This document shows positions 18,194 to 26,709 of a stretch of DNA of 64,000 bases, one piece after another. The notes below the pieces were generated by a model that saw only the letters and a program-made list of their open reading frames with translations, was not told where the DNA came from and searched no databases. The DNA lies in NCBI RefSeq assembly GCF_013167215.1, contig NZ_JABJWY010000024.1, positions 1-64,000 on the forward strand, in the 5' to 3' direction. Origin of the DNA: Sphingobacterium prati. GTDB lineage: Bacteria > Bacteroidota > Bacteroidia > Sphingobacteriales > Sphingobacteriaceae. A program made the translations under genes and the position numbers. Position 1 is the first letter of the stretch; every line of letters starts with the position of its first letter.

Positions 18194-18473
18194 ATAAGAC
18201 AGTAACTATTAAATGCCTTGTCCTAAACGTCTGATCGATTCAATTCGGTTTGAATAAAAGGCATCAGCAATCACTATCCTGAAAAATTTGTTAAAAGTGT
18301 AACTTGGATAATCAAAGCATGCTCCGCATTTTGGAAAACATACGCTTAACCACAGGTATGTATTTTTTTGTCGGACAGTGAGCAACGTTCGTCGGACCTA
18401 TTTTCAATTCTATCGATATAATTTTCTCTTCTACCTGGTAAAAAACACATTTGTATCAGATAAACATAAAGTT

Positions 18474-18620
18474 ATGGACTGTATTGAAAATTTCACAACC
18501 GAAGATTTTGCCCTGGATGTACAGACTATAGGTATTGTAGAACTGTCTTCGTTTACAACCGCTGATGGAGATGAAGTATTGGCAACTATCAGAACCATCA
18601 CGTCATCGAGAATAATTTAA
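18474..18620 (+). CDS. Putative LanB-modified peptide precursor
   Basis: A 48-residue peptide starting at ATG 18474. Residues 12-15 are F-A-L-D, matching the F-x-L-D leader box recognised by class I lanthipeptide dehydratases, within DFALDVQTIGIVELSSF. An acidic turn (ADGDE, residues 30-34) separates it from a short Thr/Ser-rich tail (about residues 35-48, with Thr38, 41, 43 and Ser44, 45). The only cysteine is Cys3 in the leader, so ordinary lanthionine rings cannot form. A Rho-independent terminator follows, then the receiver and LanB genes. The role is inferred from motif and context; an upstream GTG start at 18378 adds an unlike, Phe/Tyr-rich extension. Confidence 0.6.
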   Translation: MDCIENFTTEDFALDVQTIGIVELSSFTTADGDEVLATIRTITSSRII

Positions 18621-18632
18621 TAGTAGGGTGCT

Positions 18633-18672
18633 TTGTGGGAGTGAACTGGTAGGCACTCTCACAACTTTTTTT
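18633..18672 (+). terminator. Terminator/attenuator between precursor and modification genes
   Basis: An 11-bp stem (18633-18643 with 18654-18664, one G-U pair) and a 10-base loop are followed by a 7-T run at 18666-18672, 13 bases after the precursor stop. This is a textbook intrinsic terminator. Placed here it would let the precursor be made in excess over the downstream receiver and LanB, as in many bacteriocin operons. Confidence 0.75.
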
Positions 18673-18685
18673 AATCCCTGATCTA

Positions 18686-19072
18686 ATGTTACAGACTACT
18701 TATATGCCTCCCAACCTTAAATGTCTTATTATCGAAGATGAGCCTTTGGCAATAAAGAAAATAATTGAATATATTCGAATGTTTCCGAGTTTATCCATCA
18801 AGGGAACAATTAAGGATATCGAAGATCCAACCAGTTTTGCACCTGATCTACAAAATACGGATATACTTTTCTTGGACTTGGTCGTCAGTGGCGGAATAAT
18901 AGAGAATATAGAGGAGCATATCGCTGATATACCATTTTTGGTGATCACTTCTGCGATCTGTAAAAGGGACTATCCCAAATTTGTGAAAGAGCGTAGCCAC
19001 TATGCGCTCCAAAAACCGATATCGCCCGAGATGTTTCGGAAATGTATTGGTGAAATGTTCAACATGCATTGA
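18686..19072 (+). CDS. Stand-alone receiver-domain protein
   Basis: A 128-residue single-domain receiver. The acidic pocket (LIIEDEP), the phosphoacceptor Asp64 (LFLDL), the Ser/Thr of the switch (LVITSA) and the lysine (LQKPIS) are all present, so it could be phosphorylated. It resembles the receiver half of LytTR regulators but ends before any DNA-binding domain. It lies between the peptide precursor and LanB, with LanB starting 7 bases after its stop, so it is part of the locus. The start may be ATG 18704. Its role, perhaps titrating or sensing phosphate from the nearby LytS-type kinase, is a guess. Confidence 0.8.
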   Translation: MLQTTYMPPNLKCLIIEDEPLAIKKIIEYIRMFPSLSIKGTIKDIEDPTSFAPDLQNTDILFLDLVVSGGIIENIEEHIADIPFLVITSAICKRDYPKFVKERSHYALQKPISPEMFRKCIGEMFNMH

Positions 19073-19079
19073 TTTACCT

Positions 19080-22000
19080 ATGACCGCGTTCACTAGTGAA
19101 GATTATTTCCTACTCCGTTCCCCCCTATTAAATCTGGAGAAAATCACGAAACTTATGGAGCTGTCGGATTTTGATGCCATCGCATCTGAACTACGTCATA
19201 TCTATCAAGATCGTCGTCTGCGAGATGCAATCTATCTAGCCAGTCCTAATTTTCTGAATGAAGTAGAAAAATGGTTGTGCCAGAATAACGAAACACACAT
19301 TAAAATCATCAGCACGCTCTTTAAATATACCGTCCGAATGGCAACTCGGAGTACACCCTTTGGCCTATTTGCAGGCGTTTCATTAGGACGTATAAACAAG
19401 GATAATGACTCCGAACTGGCGCTGACCAGAGACCAGGCAGACCGTGCAACCCTTCGATTAGATACCGGAAGTTTAATCGAAATTGCTGAACTGATCTCAA
19501 AAGATCGAAATATCGCAAAAGAACTAACGTATTATACCAATCCTACAATTTATAAGCAGGGCAATTGGTATAAATATTATCAGCAAACAGATGTTAAAAA
19601 TACATTAAAACAGGTGCGCTCAACCTTAGTGTTGGAGCAGATACTGGAATTATTTGACCAAAGTCAGGGTAAGGTTAGTTATAAAATGCTCCATAGTTTA
19701 CTAGAACAGCGTGGTACTACTGAGGAACAGGCTTCGCAATATATTGACAAGCTGTTGCAGTTGGGCCTAATATCTTCAGAATTGAAGCTTGGTGTAATTG
19801 GCGAGGTGTATGTTGACCAGCTCATACGAGCCCTACGTAAGGTGGATACAAAAAATAGATATTTACCCACGATGCTGTCGGTGGCTAAGGTACTGCAGGA
19901 GAATACGCAATTACAACAAACCAACATCTTAGTAACGGAATATCTTAGAACGCATTTTTCGGACTTGAATTCTAATAAAATTATCCAGGCGGACTTATTG
20001 CTCGGAATGGCTAAAAATCAGATTCCGCATTCAGTGATCAACATGCTGGAAAAGCAGCTCCAAAATTTATTGGCATTGAATAACCCTAAGCCAATGGGGG
20101 ATTTTGAACGATTCAGCACTGCATTTCAAGAACGATTTGGTGATCGTATGGTTTCGCTTTTGCATGCACTCGACGTGGATGCCGGTATAGGTTATGGCAG
20201 CAACAAAAATACGTACCGGATGATGGATGAGGTACTGTCTGATCTAAACAATACAAACGGAATAGCTGCGCCAGACAAACCACATCGGTATCAGAAATTG
20301 GTCAATGAAAAATTTCACGCAAGCGCAATGAACCGTTTCTCGGAGATAATAATAACCGACGAGGATCTGCTGGGTATCGAAACAACAGAGGATCAGCTTA
20401 TTCCTAAGTCTTTCTATGCGTTTGGAAATCTATTGCATAGGGAATCTGCGGAGGAAATGCTCTTTAATCTTGGAAACATCGGAGGCTCTTCTTCTGGCAA
20501 TCTTTTTTCAAGATTTGCTTATTTGGATCCTAAACTATCGGATGCCCTCTATAAATCTGCAGTGAAAGAACAAGAGCACTTTGGTAGGACACAATTGGCG
20601 GAAATAGCTTATTTACCCGATGCCCGTTTGGGCAACATCCTTCAACGACCTGAAATCCGAATGTTAACGATATGCTTGGCAGTGACGCCTGGCGCTGTTC
20701 AAAAGCAGGTCGGCATCAATGATCTGTATGTATTTGCGAAAGCTGGAAAATTATATCTGTGGTCTAAAACTTTCAAACAGATCATTGAGCCACGGCTCAC
20801 CTCGGCCCATAATTTTTCCGATGGTATGAACTTATACAAGTTTTTAGCTGATTTTCAGTTTCAGAATCATCGCTTGGATATTGGTTGGAGCTGGGGTACA
20901 TTAAAAAATCAACCTCGACTGCCACGAGTCAGCTATAAAAATATCATTTTGTGCCGTGAGCAATGGCGGCTTTCCAAAATAGCAGAAATTCCTGATACAA
21001 CCCTGGGAAAAAGGTCGCTCATCGCTGATATCAGACAAAAGCATATGATACCAGTCAACGTAGTGCTGACTAATGGCGACAATGAATTATTACTCAATCT
21101 GGATAATATCCTGTGCATCGAAATGCTAGTCGAACAACTGGCCAAGAAGGAGGTCATCTTGACAGAAAACATCCTTGACAATTTTAAATCTCCAGTAAGG
21201 GACATAAATGGGTATTCATATGCAAATGAATTGATTATTCCTTTTTATTCAGCTGTGATGGCACAACAAGAATGTACTCCTCCAATTGTGAGTGATCTTA
21301 CACGGAACTTCCCCCTAGGAAGCAACTGGGTGTACGCAAAAATCTTTTGCGGTAACAGCATGGCTGACCATCTTTTAAGTGATTATATTCCGGCAATAAT
21401 TGGGACGCTCAAACAGGAAAAGATAGCGAAAAAGTGGTTTTTTATTCGCTATAATAACCCTAGGCCACACATCAGGCTCCGTATAGAGCTCTTTGACCAA
21501 CAGACCTTTCATCACGTAGTATCTTGTCTGAACGCTAATCTGAATAAGCTCCTAGAAAACGGACAGATCGCTGAAGTCTCGTATGATACCTACGTCCGTG
21601 AGGTCGAACGATATACTCCACTTTGCATGGAAAAAAGCGAGGAGCTATTCTATTACGAAAGTGAGCTGGTTGTTCAAAAAATACAGGAATCCACAAAAAT
21701 CAATGATCGGTGGAAACTCGCTTTTGATTATATCGACTGTATTTTTGAAAATGCTGGGTTAACATGGGCTGAAAGGCGGGATTTCTGCAAAAATATGTAC
21801 GGCTTATACCATAATGAGTTTGGCAACGAAAGGCAGATGCGAATACAGCTGAATCAAAAATTTAAGCTGCGAAAACACTGGTTTGATGAATTGGTCTTAC
21901 AAAGTCTCCCCCTTTCCGATCTTGCGGAAATGAATCAGGTCCAAAGTGAAATATTCAGGTTAATAAAATCGAAAGAGCCTGATTTGGTCTATTCGCAAAC

Positions 22001-22163
22001 AGCTGAATCCTTGTTGTCCAGTTATATTCACATGTTTGTGAACAGATTGTTTATGAGCGACCAGCGCTTATATGAGCTTGTGATTTACCACTTTATGATG
22101 AATTTCTATCGGATGCGGATCGGTAAATATGGACTACCTCGGCATGAAGCTATCAATGTTTAA
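19080..22163 (+). CDS. LanB-type lantibiotic dehydratase (full length)
   Basis: A 1027-residue LanB protein. The N-terminal glutamylation domain shows the diagnostic STPFGLFAGVS at residues 91-101, and the C-terminal SpaB_C/thiopeptide elimination domain runs from about 745 (NWVYAKIFCG) through WFFIRYNNPRPHIRLRIEL. In known systems this enzyme glutamylates Ser/Thr of a precursor using glutamyl-tRNA, then eliminates glutamate to give dehydroalanine or dehydrobutyrine. The ATG at 19080 is chosen because the family begins with the FxLRSPLL segment. No LanC cyclase or transporter is adjacent. It overlaps the convergent regulator by 4 bases at its end. Confidence 0.93.
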   Translation: MTAFTSEDYFLLRSPLLNLEKITKLMELSDFDAIASELRHIYQDRRLRDAIYLASPNFLNEVEKWLCQNNETHIKIISTLFKYTVRMATRSTPFGLFAGVSLGRINKDNDSELALTRDQADRATLRLDTGSLIEIAELISKDRNIAKELTYYTNPTIYKQGNWYKYYQQTDVKNTLKQVRSTLVLEQILELFDQSQGKVSYKMLHSLLEQRGTTEEQASQYIDKLLQLGLISSELKLGVIGEVYVDQLIRALRKVDTKNRYLPTMLSVAKVLQENTQLQQTNILVTEYLRTHFSDLNSNKIIQADLLLGMAKNQIPHSVINMLEKQLQNLLALNNPKPMGDFERFSTAFQERFGDRMVSLLHALDVDAGIGYGSNKNTYRMMDEVLSDLNNTNGIAAPDKPHRYQKLVNEKFHASAMNRFSEIIITDEDLLGIETTEDQLIPKSFYAFGNLLHRESAEEMLFNLGNIGGSSSGNLFSRFAYLDPKLSDALYKSAVKEQEHFGRTQLAEIAYLPDARLGNILQRPEIRMLTICLAVTPGAVQKQVGINDLYVFAKAGKLYLWSKTFKQIIEPRLTSAHNFSDGMNLYKFLADFQFQNHRLDIGWSWGTLKNQPRLPRVSYKNIILCREQWRLSKIAEIPDTTLGKRSLIADIRQKHMIPVNVVLTNGDNELLLNLDNILCIEMLVEQLAKKEVILTENILDNFKSPVRDINGYSYANELIIPFYSAVMAQQECTPPIVSDLTRNFPLGSNWVYAKIFCGNSMADHLLSDYIPAIIGTLKQEKIAKKWFFIRYNNPRPHIRLRIELFDQQTFHHVVSCLNANLNKLLENGQIAEVSYDTYVREVERYTPLCMEKSEELFYYESELVVQKIQESTKINDRWKLAFDYIDCIFENAGLTWAERRDFCKNMYGLYHNEFGNERQMRIQLNQKFKLRKHWFDELVLQSLPLSDLAEMNQVQSEIFRLIKSKEPDLVYSQTAESLLSSYIHMFVNRLFMSDQRLYELVIYHFMMNFYRMRIGKYGLPRHEAINV

Positions 22164-22861
22164 CTAAGGCCCATTCGGGTAAATAACTGGTTTCGATATT
22201 GCAATCCGATGGATAGTTCGGTACCGTCTTTGAGTATAACTTTGCTCGCCTCTACCCCTTTTATATACTTCAGGTTAACAATGTAAGAACGGTGCATCCG
22301 GGCAAACATATCCCATGGCAATGCCGTCTCCATCTCCTTCATGGTACTAAGGAGTGTCTGCATTCCCTCGATCGAATAGATCTGAATATAATCGCCCCAA
22401 GCCTTTAAGTAATAGATATCATTTGGGTCAATGAATATGGTCTTGTTTCGATCTTTAACCTTAATCGACTTGCTCTCTCCTTGACCTCCTCGTGAAAACA
22501 TAATTGCTTTCTGCACTTTTTCTATGGCTTTCACTAGCCGTTCCTCGGTCAGCAAGGGTTTTAAGATATAATCAATGACTTCCAGTTCAAAGCCATCAAC
22601 AGCATACTCATAATGAGCGGTGATAAAGATCACAAAAGGTGGATGGGAAAGCCCCTTCAAGAAGGCTACTCCATTCATCTCAGGCATATCGATATCAGAC
22701 AGGATAAGGTCGATCTTACTCTGCTTAAGTAGTTCAATAGCTAATGTTGGATTTTCGTAAACGCCCACAATTTCAATGATACCGATCTTTTTGACTAACT
22801 TCTCGAGGCGCATTCTAGCTATCGGTTCGTCCTCTATAAGAATAGTTTTTATCCTGTACAT
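22160..22861 (-). CDS. LytTR-family response regulator
   Basis: A 233-residue regulator with an N-terminal receiver (phosphoacceptor Asp56 in LILSDIDMPEMNG; acidic pocket IEDEP) and a C-terminal LytTR DNA-binding domain (about 135-233, DIYYLKAWGDYIQIYS and ARMHRSYIVNLKYIKGVEA). It works with the LytS-type kinase 10 bases upstream in the same transcript. Its end overlaps the end of the LanB gene, so the two transcripts converge without a terminator. Control of the peptide locus is plausible but inferred. Confidence 0.93.
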   Translation of the reverse strand: MYRIKTILIEDEPIARMRLEKLVKKIGIIEIVGVYENPTLAIELLKQSKIDLILSDIDMPEMNGVAFLKGLSHPPFVIFITAHYEYAVDGFELEVIDYILKPLLTEERLVKAIEKVQKAIMFSRGGQGESKSIKVKDRNKTIFIDPNDIYYLKAWGDYIQIYSIEGMQTLLSTMKEMETALPWDMFARMHRSYIVNLKYIKGVEASKVILKDGTELSIGLQYRNQLFTRMGLS

Positions 22862-22871
22862 AATGATTTAA

Positions 22872-24005
22872 TTATTTGTTATACTGATTTTTACCCCCCT
22901 TTTCCAACAGCTCGACAATAAGTTCGGCACAGTAAATTCCAGCTTCTGAAGAGGTCTTGAAGGTATGCCGATCAGGGTAATAAAGTTCCAGCCGTTTGCG
23001 AACGTTTTGTATACCAAGTCCGCCAATATAATTTTGAGGTTTGGGTAATTCCCGGTATGCATTTGAGATATGCATATACAAAATATTATCTCTTACAGAT
23101 ATGTCGATTGTCACCCACGCATTAGATGCACTAGTGCGGGGGCCATGTTTGAAGGCATTTTCCACGAATGGAAAAAATATCAACGGTACAAGCGTACAAT
23201 ATTCATCATCTGTTTCAAGATTAAGGTTGATTTGTAGTGATTCATTATACCGGAGCCTTTCCAACTCTATATAATCCCGGATTAACTGAAACTCTCTGGA
23301 TAATTCTATCTGTGGCTGGTTGCTTTCGTGTAGTAGATAGACCATCATACCACTGAGGCGCATCATACTCCGCTCTCCCCGATCATCCTTGTCCGATACC
23401 AGAACATAGATACTGTAAAGTGTATTTAACAGAAAATGGGGATTGATCTGATGTTTGAGAAAAGCCAATTCGAGCTGTACATTATTGAGCTCAAGCTCGG
23501 CATTCTTAAGTTCCAGGTTGACTTTCATATTTCTGACGCTCATAAAGGATTGTACAATCTTAACAGTCAAAGGAAATGCAACCAGAAAAATAAAATCCAA
23601 TAGATAATCGGTAATGGATGAAATTCGGAATGCGCCAAGGATTCCTTTATCGATCATAAAGAGCAAATAACCCTTCAACCGCTCATCCGGGGATAGAAAG
23701 TTAACCGTCAATAGCGCACCGTAATAGGTCAGTACGGACCACCATGCATAAATAATAACCAACCATAGTAGACATAGCAAAAACTTGCCTTGGATAAACC
23801 AGCGAGGTATTATAATATAAGCAGTGACATAAAATATAGATAAAAGTGAAAAGATATCTTTACAAAAAAGTAACCAGGAATTATCGGGATCTATACGCTG
23901 GTATCCAATAAACTGCATACCTAAAACGACAAACCAAAAGCACAAATGAAAAACAACGCGCTTCACAGGATTATAATTCTGAAAGAATTCAGTTACCGAT
24001 ATCAT
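22872..24005 (-). CDS. LytS-type sensor histidine kinase
   Basis: A 377-residue membrane kinase. Several hydrophobic helices cover about residues 15-165, followed by a coiled linker and the His_kinase domain with the phosphoacceptor in FLKHQINPHFLLNTLYSIY. The ATP-binding lid is visible as FFPFVENAFKHG and YIGGLGIQNVRKRLELYY. This architecture matches YehU/LytS kinases that pair with LytTR regulators, here encoded 10 bases downstream. The ATG at 24003-24005 is preferred; an upstream start at 24050 would add a non-membrane tail. Confidence 0.9.
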   Translation of the reverse strand: MISVTEFFQNYNPVKRVVFHLCFWFVVLGMQFIGYQRIDPDNSWLLFCKDIFSLLSIFYVTAYIIIPRWFIQGKFLLCLLWLVIIYAWWSVLTYYGALLTVNFLSPDERLKGYLLFMIDKGILGAFRISSITDYLLDFIFLVAFPLTVKIVQSFMSVRNMKVNLELKNAELELNNVQLELAFLKHQINPHFLLNTLYSIYVLVSDKDDRGERSMMRLSGMMVYLLHESNQPQIELSREFQLIRDYIELERLRYNESLQINLNLETDDEYCTLVPLIFFPFVENAFKHGPRTSASNAWVTIDISVRDNILYMHISNAYRELPKPQNYIGGLGIQNVRKRLELYYPDRHTFKTSSEAGIYCAELIVELLEKGGKNQYNK

Positions 24006-24354
24006 GTTCTCCCCAGTTAGATCTGCCCTAAATATAAAGATATAGTTCAAGTTCTGCAGACTGCAAACAGATCAATTCAATAAAAAAAATGTATTTCAGA
24101 GCAGTACTGAGTAAAAAAAAGATAATATTTTGATTATAAGAGTCTTTCGTAAATAGTATTTTAACGTTTTGAATATTAAAATAAAGAAATTATTGTAAAA
24201 TTAAAGTTACATAAATTTAGCATTCTTATTTGGATTTGAAGCACCAAAAGGGTTTATTACTTAGTTCCTCCCATAACACAGTGGTTAATCCTTATTTAAA
24301 ATGAGTTGCCATGATTAATGAGCCATTATAGCACTTGTAATTGTATGCAGATAG
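24006..24354. other. Intergenic stretch without a gene
   Basis: This AT-rich gap between the kinase gene and the SPFH gene (both minus strand) shows no coding pattern. It must hold the promoter of the kinase-regulator pair, but no clear TAnnTTTG element was found. Confidence 0.5.
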
Positions 24355-25293
24355 CTATTCCTGAGGACCTCCATTTTTGGGAAGTTCGGGCGATTGAGCT
24401 TTATTGTATTCATCCATTTTTTGTGTTGCTGCCATTGAAACAACCAAATCATTCAGCATGGAGCTTGCGGCTGTTGGTGAGTTGGGAAGCAATACCAAAT
24501 TGCTTCTAGTATTGGCACCAATAGAATTCAACGTGTCATAATGCTGAGTTACCACGATCAAAGCAGAAGCTTCCTGAGCGTTAATATTGGCGGCATTCAG
24601 CATTTTTACAGATTCTTCCAATCCTCTTGCAATCTCTCTTCGTTGGTCGGCAATTCCTTGCCCCTGAAGCTTTTTAGATTCCGCTTCGGCTTTTGCAACA
24701 GCAACAATTCGTATTCTTTGAGCTTCAGATTCGTATTCTGCGGCAGTTTTTTCCCGTTCTGCAGCATTGATTCTATTCATGGCGTGTTTAACCTGTTCAT
24801 CAGGATCGATATCTGTCACTAAGGCTTTGATAATATTGTAGCCATAACTTTGCATGGCTTCCTGCAATTCACTTTTCACAGCATTTGCAATATCGTCTTT
24901 TCTTACAAAAACATCATCTAATTTTGTTTTTGGAACTTCAGCACGAACAACATCAAAAACATAAGACGTAATCTGATTTTCAGGATTTTCCAAACGATAA
25001 TAAGCGTCTTTTACATTTTCTCTGATCACTTGATACTGAACAGAAACTTTCATCTTTACGAAAACATTATCCAAGGTTTTGGTATCGATGATGACATCCA
25101 ATTGCTTTATTCTAAGATTCAAACGTTTAGAAATTTGATCCAAAAACGGAATTTTTAAATGCAGACCGGCGTGGCTTACTTTCAAAAATTTACCTAATCT
25201 TTCTACCACAGCTGCTGATTCTTGTTTTACTGTATAAAAAGATGCGAATAATGTAATGAGTCCGAACACGACCAGAATTCCTAAATATATCAT
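24355..25293 (-). CDS. SPFH/Band 7 (stomatin-like) membrane protein
   Basis: A 312-residue protein with one N-terminal membrane helix (LGILVVFGLITLFASFYTV), the Band 7 domain (about 25-200, ESAAVVERLGKFLKVSHAGLHLKIPFLDQI) and a coiled-coil (AAEREKTAAEYESEAQRIRIVAVAKAEAESKKL) ending in a flexible tail. It belongs to the stomatin/HflK-like proteins that form ring scaffolds at membrane microdomains. NfeD partners are often next door, but none is seen here. It is a single-gene unit. Confidence 0.93.
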   Translation of the reverse strand: MIYLGILVVFGLITLFASFYTVKQESAAVVERLGKFLKVSHAGLHLKIPFLDQISKRLNLRIKQLDVIIDTKTLDNVFVKMKVSVQYQVIRENVKDAYYRLENPENQITSYVFDVVRAEVPKTKLDDVFVRKDDIANAVKSELQEAMQSYGYNIIKALVTDIDPDEQVKHAMNRINAAEREKTAAEYESEAQRIRIVAVAKAEAESKKLQGQGIADQRREIARGLEESVKMLNAANINAQEASALIVVTQHYDTLNSIGANTRSNLVLLPNSPTAASSMLNDLVVSMAATQKMDEYNKAQSPELPKNGGPQE

Positions 25294-25374
25294 ATCTTAA
25301 GTTTATTATTGATGAGGAACAAATCTACGTCTTTAAATTGTCATTCCTATCAATTCCATTTATTTTTTCAGTAA

Positions 25375-25617
25375 ACGGGTATAAAATTTCTTCAAGAATA
25401 TGTTAAATTGAATCAATCTGTAAACGATATATTTTATAAATCTGCAAATTTTGGGGAATACAATGTCGGTAAAACAAATATCTACTTGCATAGAAATTTC
25501 ACCGGCAAATAGTTCAAACTACTCGCGGCTTTTAACTACGGAAAGTTAGAAAAATCTGTTTATAAAACCACAACAACTTGGCAACCGGAAAATAGCAGTA
25601 CCCCTCTGTTTACCTAA
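25375..25617 (+). pseudogene. Outer-membrane beta-barrel C-terminal remnant
   Basis: In one frame the sequence reads KFLQEYVKLNQSVNDIFYKS, then YLHRNFTGK, a stop, and continues FKLLAAFNYGKLEKSVYKT to a stop at 25617. This matches the last strands of TonB-dependent-receptor-like outer-membrane proteins (NDIF, later FxYxFGK). There is no upstream open frame, so only the 3' end survives. Weak support. Confidence 0.35.
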
Positions 25618-25692
25618 CCATCAAGCTTGTATCGTTTATCTGAAATTGTTTTCTCACTATAAAACAGGCTATTAAAAAATTGAATTAGCGTT

Positions 25693-26007
25693 TCAGCCCC
25701 TTGGATCTATCCTGCGAAGAATGCTATAGTCTATGTAAAACGTACCGAATGGAACAATACATGCTAGAAGAACCTTCCAAGTCGTTGCCCTGAATTTCCA
25801 TCCCTCTTCCACGCCAACGCGCAGTGTATTAAATATAAAAAGCAAAAACAATGCGCCATGCACTGGACCGATAGCCTTTACCAGCACAGGGTTGTCAAAG
25901 AAATGCTTCATTGGTACCGCTACAAATACAAGCACGAGCAGTGAAATGCCCTCCATAAAAGCAAGCAATCTTAGCCTGCCGACAGATGTGACAAAATAGT
26001 GTTTCAT
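25693..26007 (-). CDS. DUF3817 integral membrane protein
   Basis: A 104-residue protein with three membrane helices and the DUF3817 signature: GRLRLLAFMEGISLLVLVFV near the start, VLVKAIGPVHGALFLLFI in the middle and PFGTFYIDYSI at the end. The function of the family is unknown. The ATG at 26005-26007 is chosen as it directly precedes the family's start. Its start lies 2 bases after the stop of the preceding gene, so the two form one unit controlled by the palindrome at 26568-26603. Confidence 0.88.
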   Translation of the reverse strand: MKHYFVTSVGRLRLLAFMEGISLLVLVFVAVPMKHFFDNPVLVKAIGPVHGALFLLFIFNTLRVGVEEGWKFRATTWKVLLACIVPFGTFYIDYSILRRIDPRG

Positions 26008-26009
26008 GT

Positions 26010-26474
26010 TTAGAATGTTCTTAAGTAAGGTCTGTTTGAAAACGGTGAAAATGGCCATGGTATCGCAATAAAAATGATAAGCAACGCAACAGAAAACCAC
26101 AAGAGCATGATCCTGAACTTATCGCGATCGGCAGTCGTACGCTTCGCTAAAGCCGAGCCGATTGTCAGTATCACAACCGAAGTTAACATCAATATACTGT
26201 GGATCAACCCGAAAAAGGTCGTATCGAAATTTTGTAGTAATTCCTGTCCGGATGCCCAGTAGCCTTTGGCAACGGGGCTATTGGTAAACAGTATGATTCC
26301 GAGCATCAGCTGGATATGCGCTGCGGTTGCTGTCCAGTGCCTAACACTATCATCTGCTTTTGTAAACAGTTCGTTTTTGAAATAGCCTATCGAAGCACGG
26401 TAGATTGCGTAAAGTAAAAAGCCCAGCACAAGCCATCGGCTCCATGAGTGTACAAGTAATAATGTGGAGTGCAT
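26010..26474 (-). CDS. Four-helix membrane protein of unknown function
   Basis: A 154-residue protein with four hydrophobic segments (about 10-30, 48-68, 85-110, 122-140) and conserved-looking histidines (LLVHSWSRWLV, DDSVRHWTATAAHIQLMLG, IHSIL) that could hold a heme or quinone. It is co-transcribed with a DUF3817 gene and sits behind an operator shared with a diheme cytochrome gene, so a redox or respiratory-stress role is plausible (inference). Confidence 0.75.
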   Translation of the reverse strand: MHSTLLLVHSWSRWLVLGFLLYAIYRASIGYFKNELFTKADDSVRHWTATAAHIQLMLGIILFTNSPVAKGYWASGQELLQNFDTTFFGLIHSILMLTSVVILTIGSALAKRTTADRDKFRIMLLWFSVALLIIFIAIPWPFSPFSNRPYLRTF

Positions 26475-26560
26475 TGTGTTTATTGTTTTTATGTTTTGTT
26501 GCTACGAATGATTTTCTGGGATCGCTATCGTCCAAACTTGCGTAACTTATTTCCTGATTT

Positions 26561-26603
26561 CAAAGATACATTTAAAACATACTACTTAGTATGTTTTAAA
26601 TGT
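26561..26603 (-). promoter_or_regulatory. TetR-type operator and -7 element
   Basis: A perfect inverted repeat with 17-base arms and a 2-base centre spans 26568-26603. Its core is AAAACATACT, four bases, AGTATGTTTT (26574-26597). The minus-strand -7 element TATCTTTG lies at 26561-26568, exactly five bases from the core. A matching operator lies at 28402-28425. Binding here would cover the -33 region of the membrane-gene promoter. Confidence 0.75.
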
Positions 26604-26709
26604 AAAAAATCTATATGCTGCTGTTACTTGCTAGGGAAGATTATAATTTACCCGACAAATGGATTTTCTCGTTTCTGCTCGCAACTTGTTGTAGTATGGC
26701 AGGCCAGAA

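Noticed and set aside
18378..18473. Longer GTG start for the peptide gene (80 residues)
   Set aside because: The added part is rich in Phe, Tyr and Arg, unlike a LanB leader. The ATG at 18474 gives a leader box at the normal distance.
18474..22163. Ordinary lanthipeptide with thioether rings
   Set aside because: No cysteine exists in the tail of the precursor and no LanC homologue is nearby.
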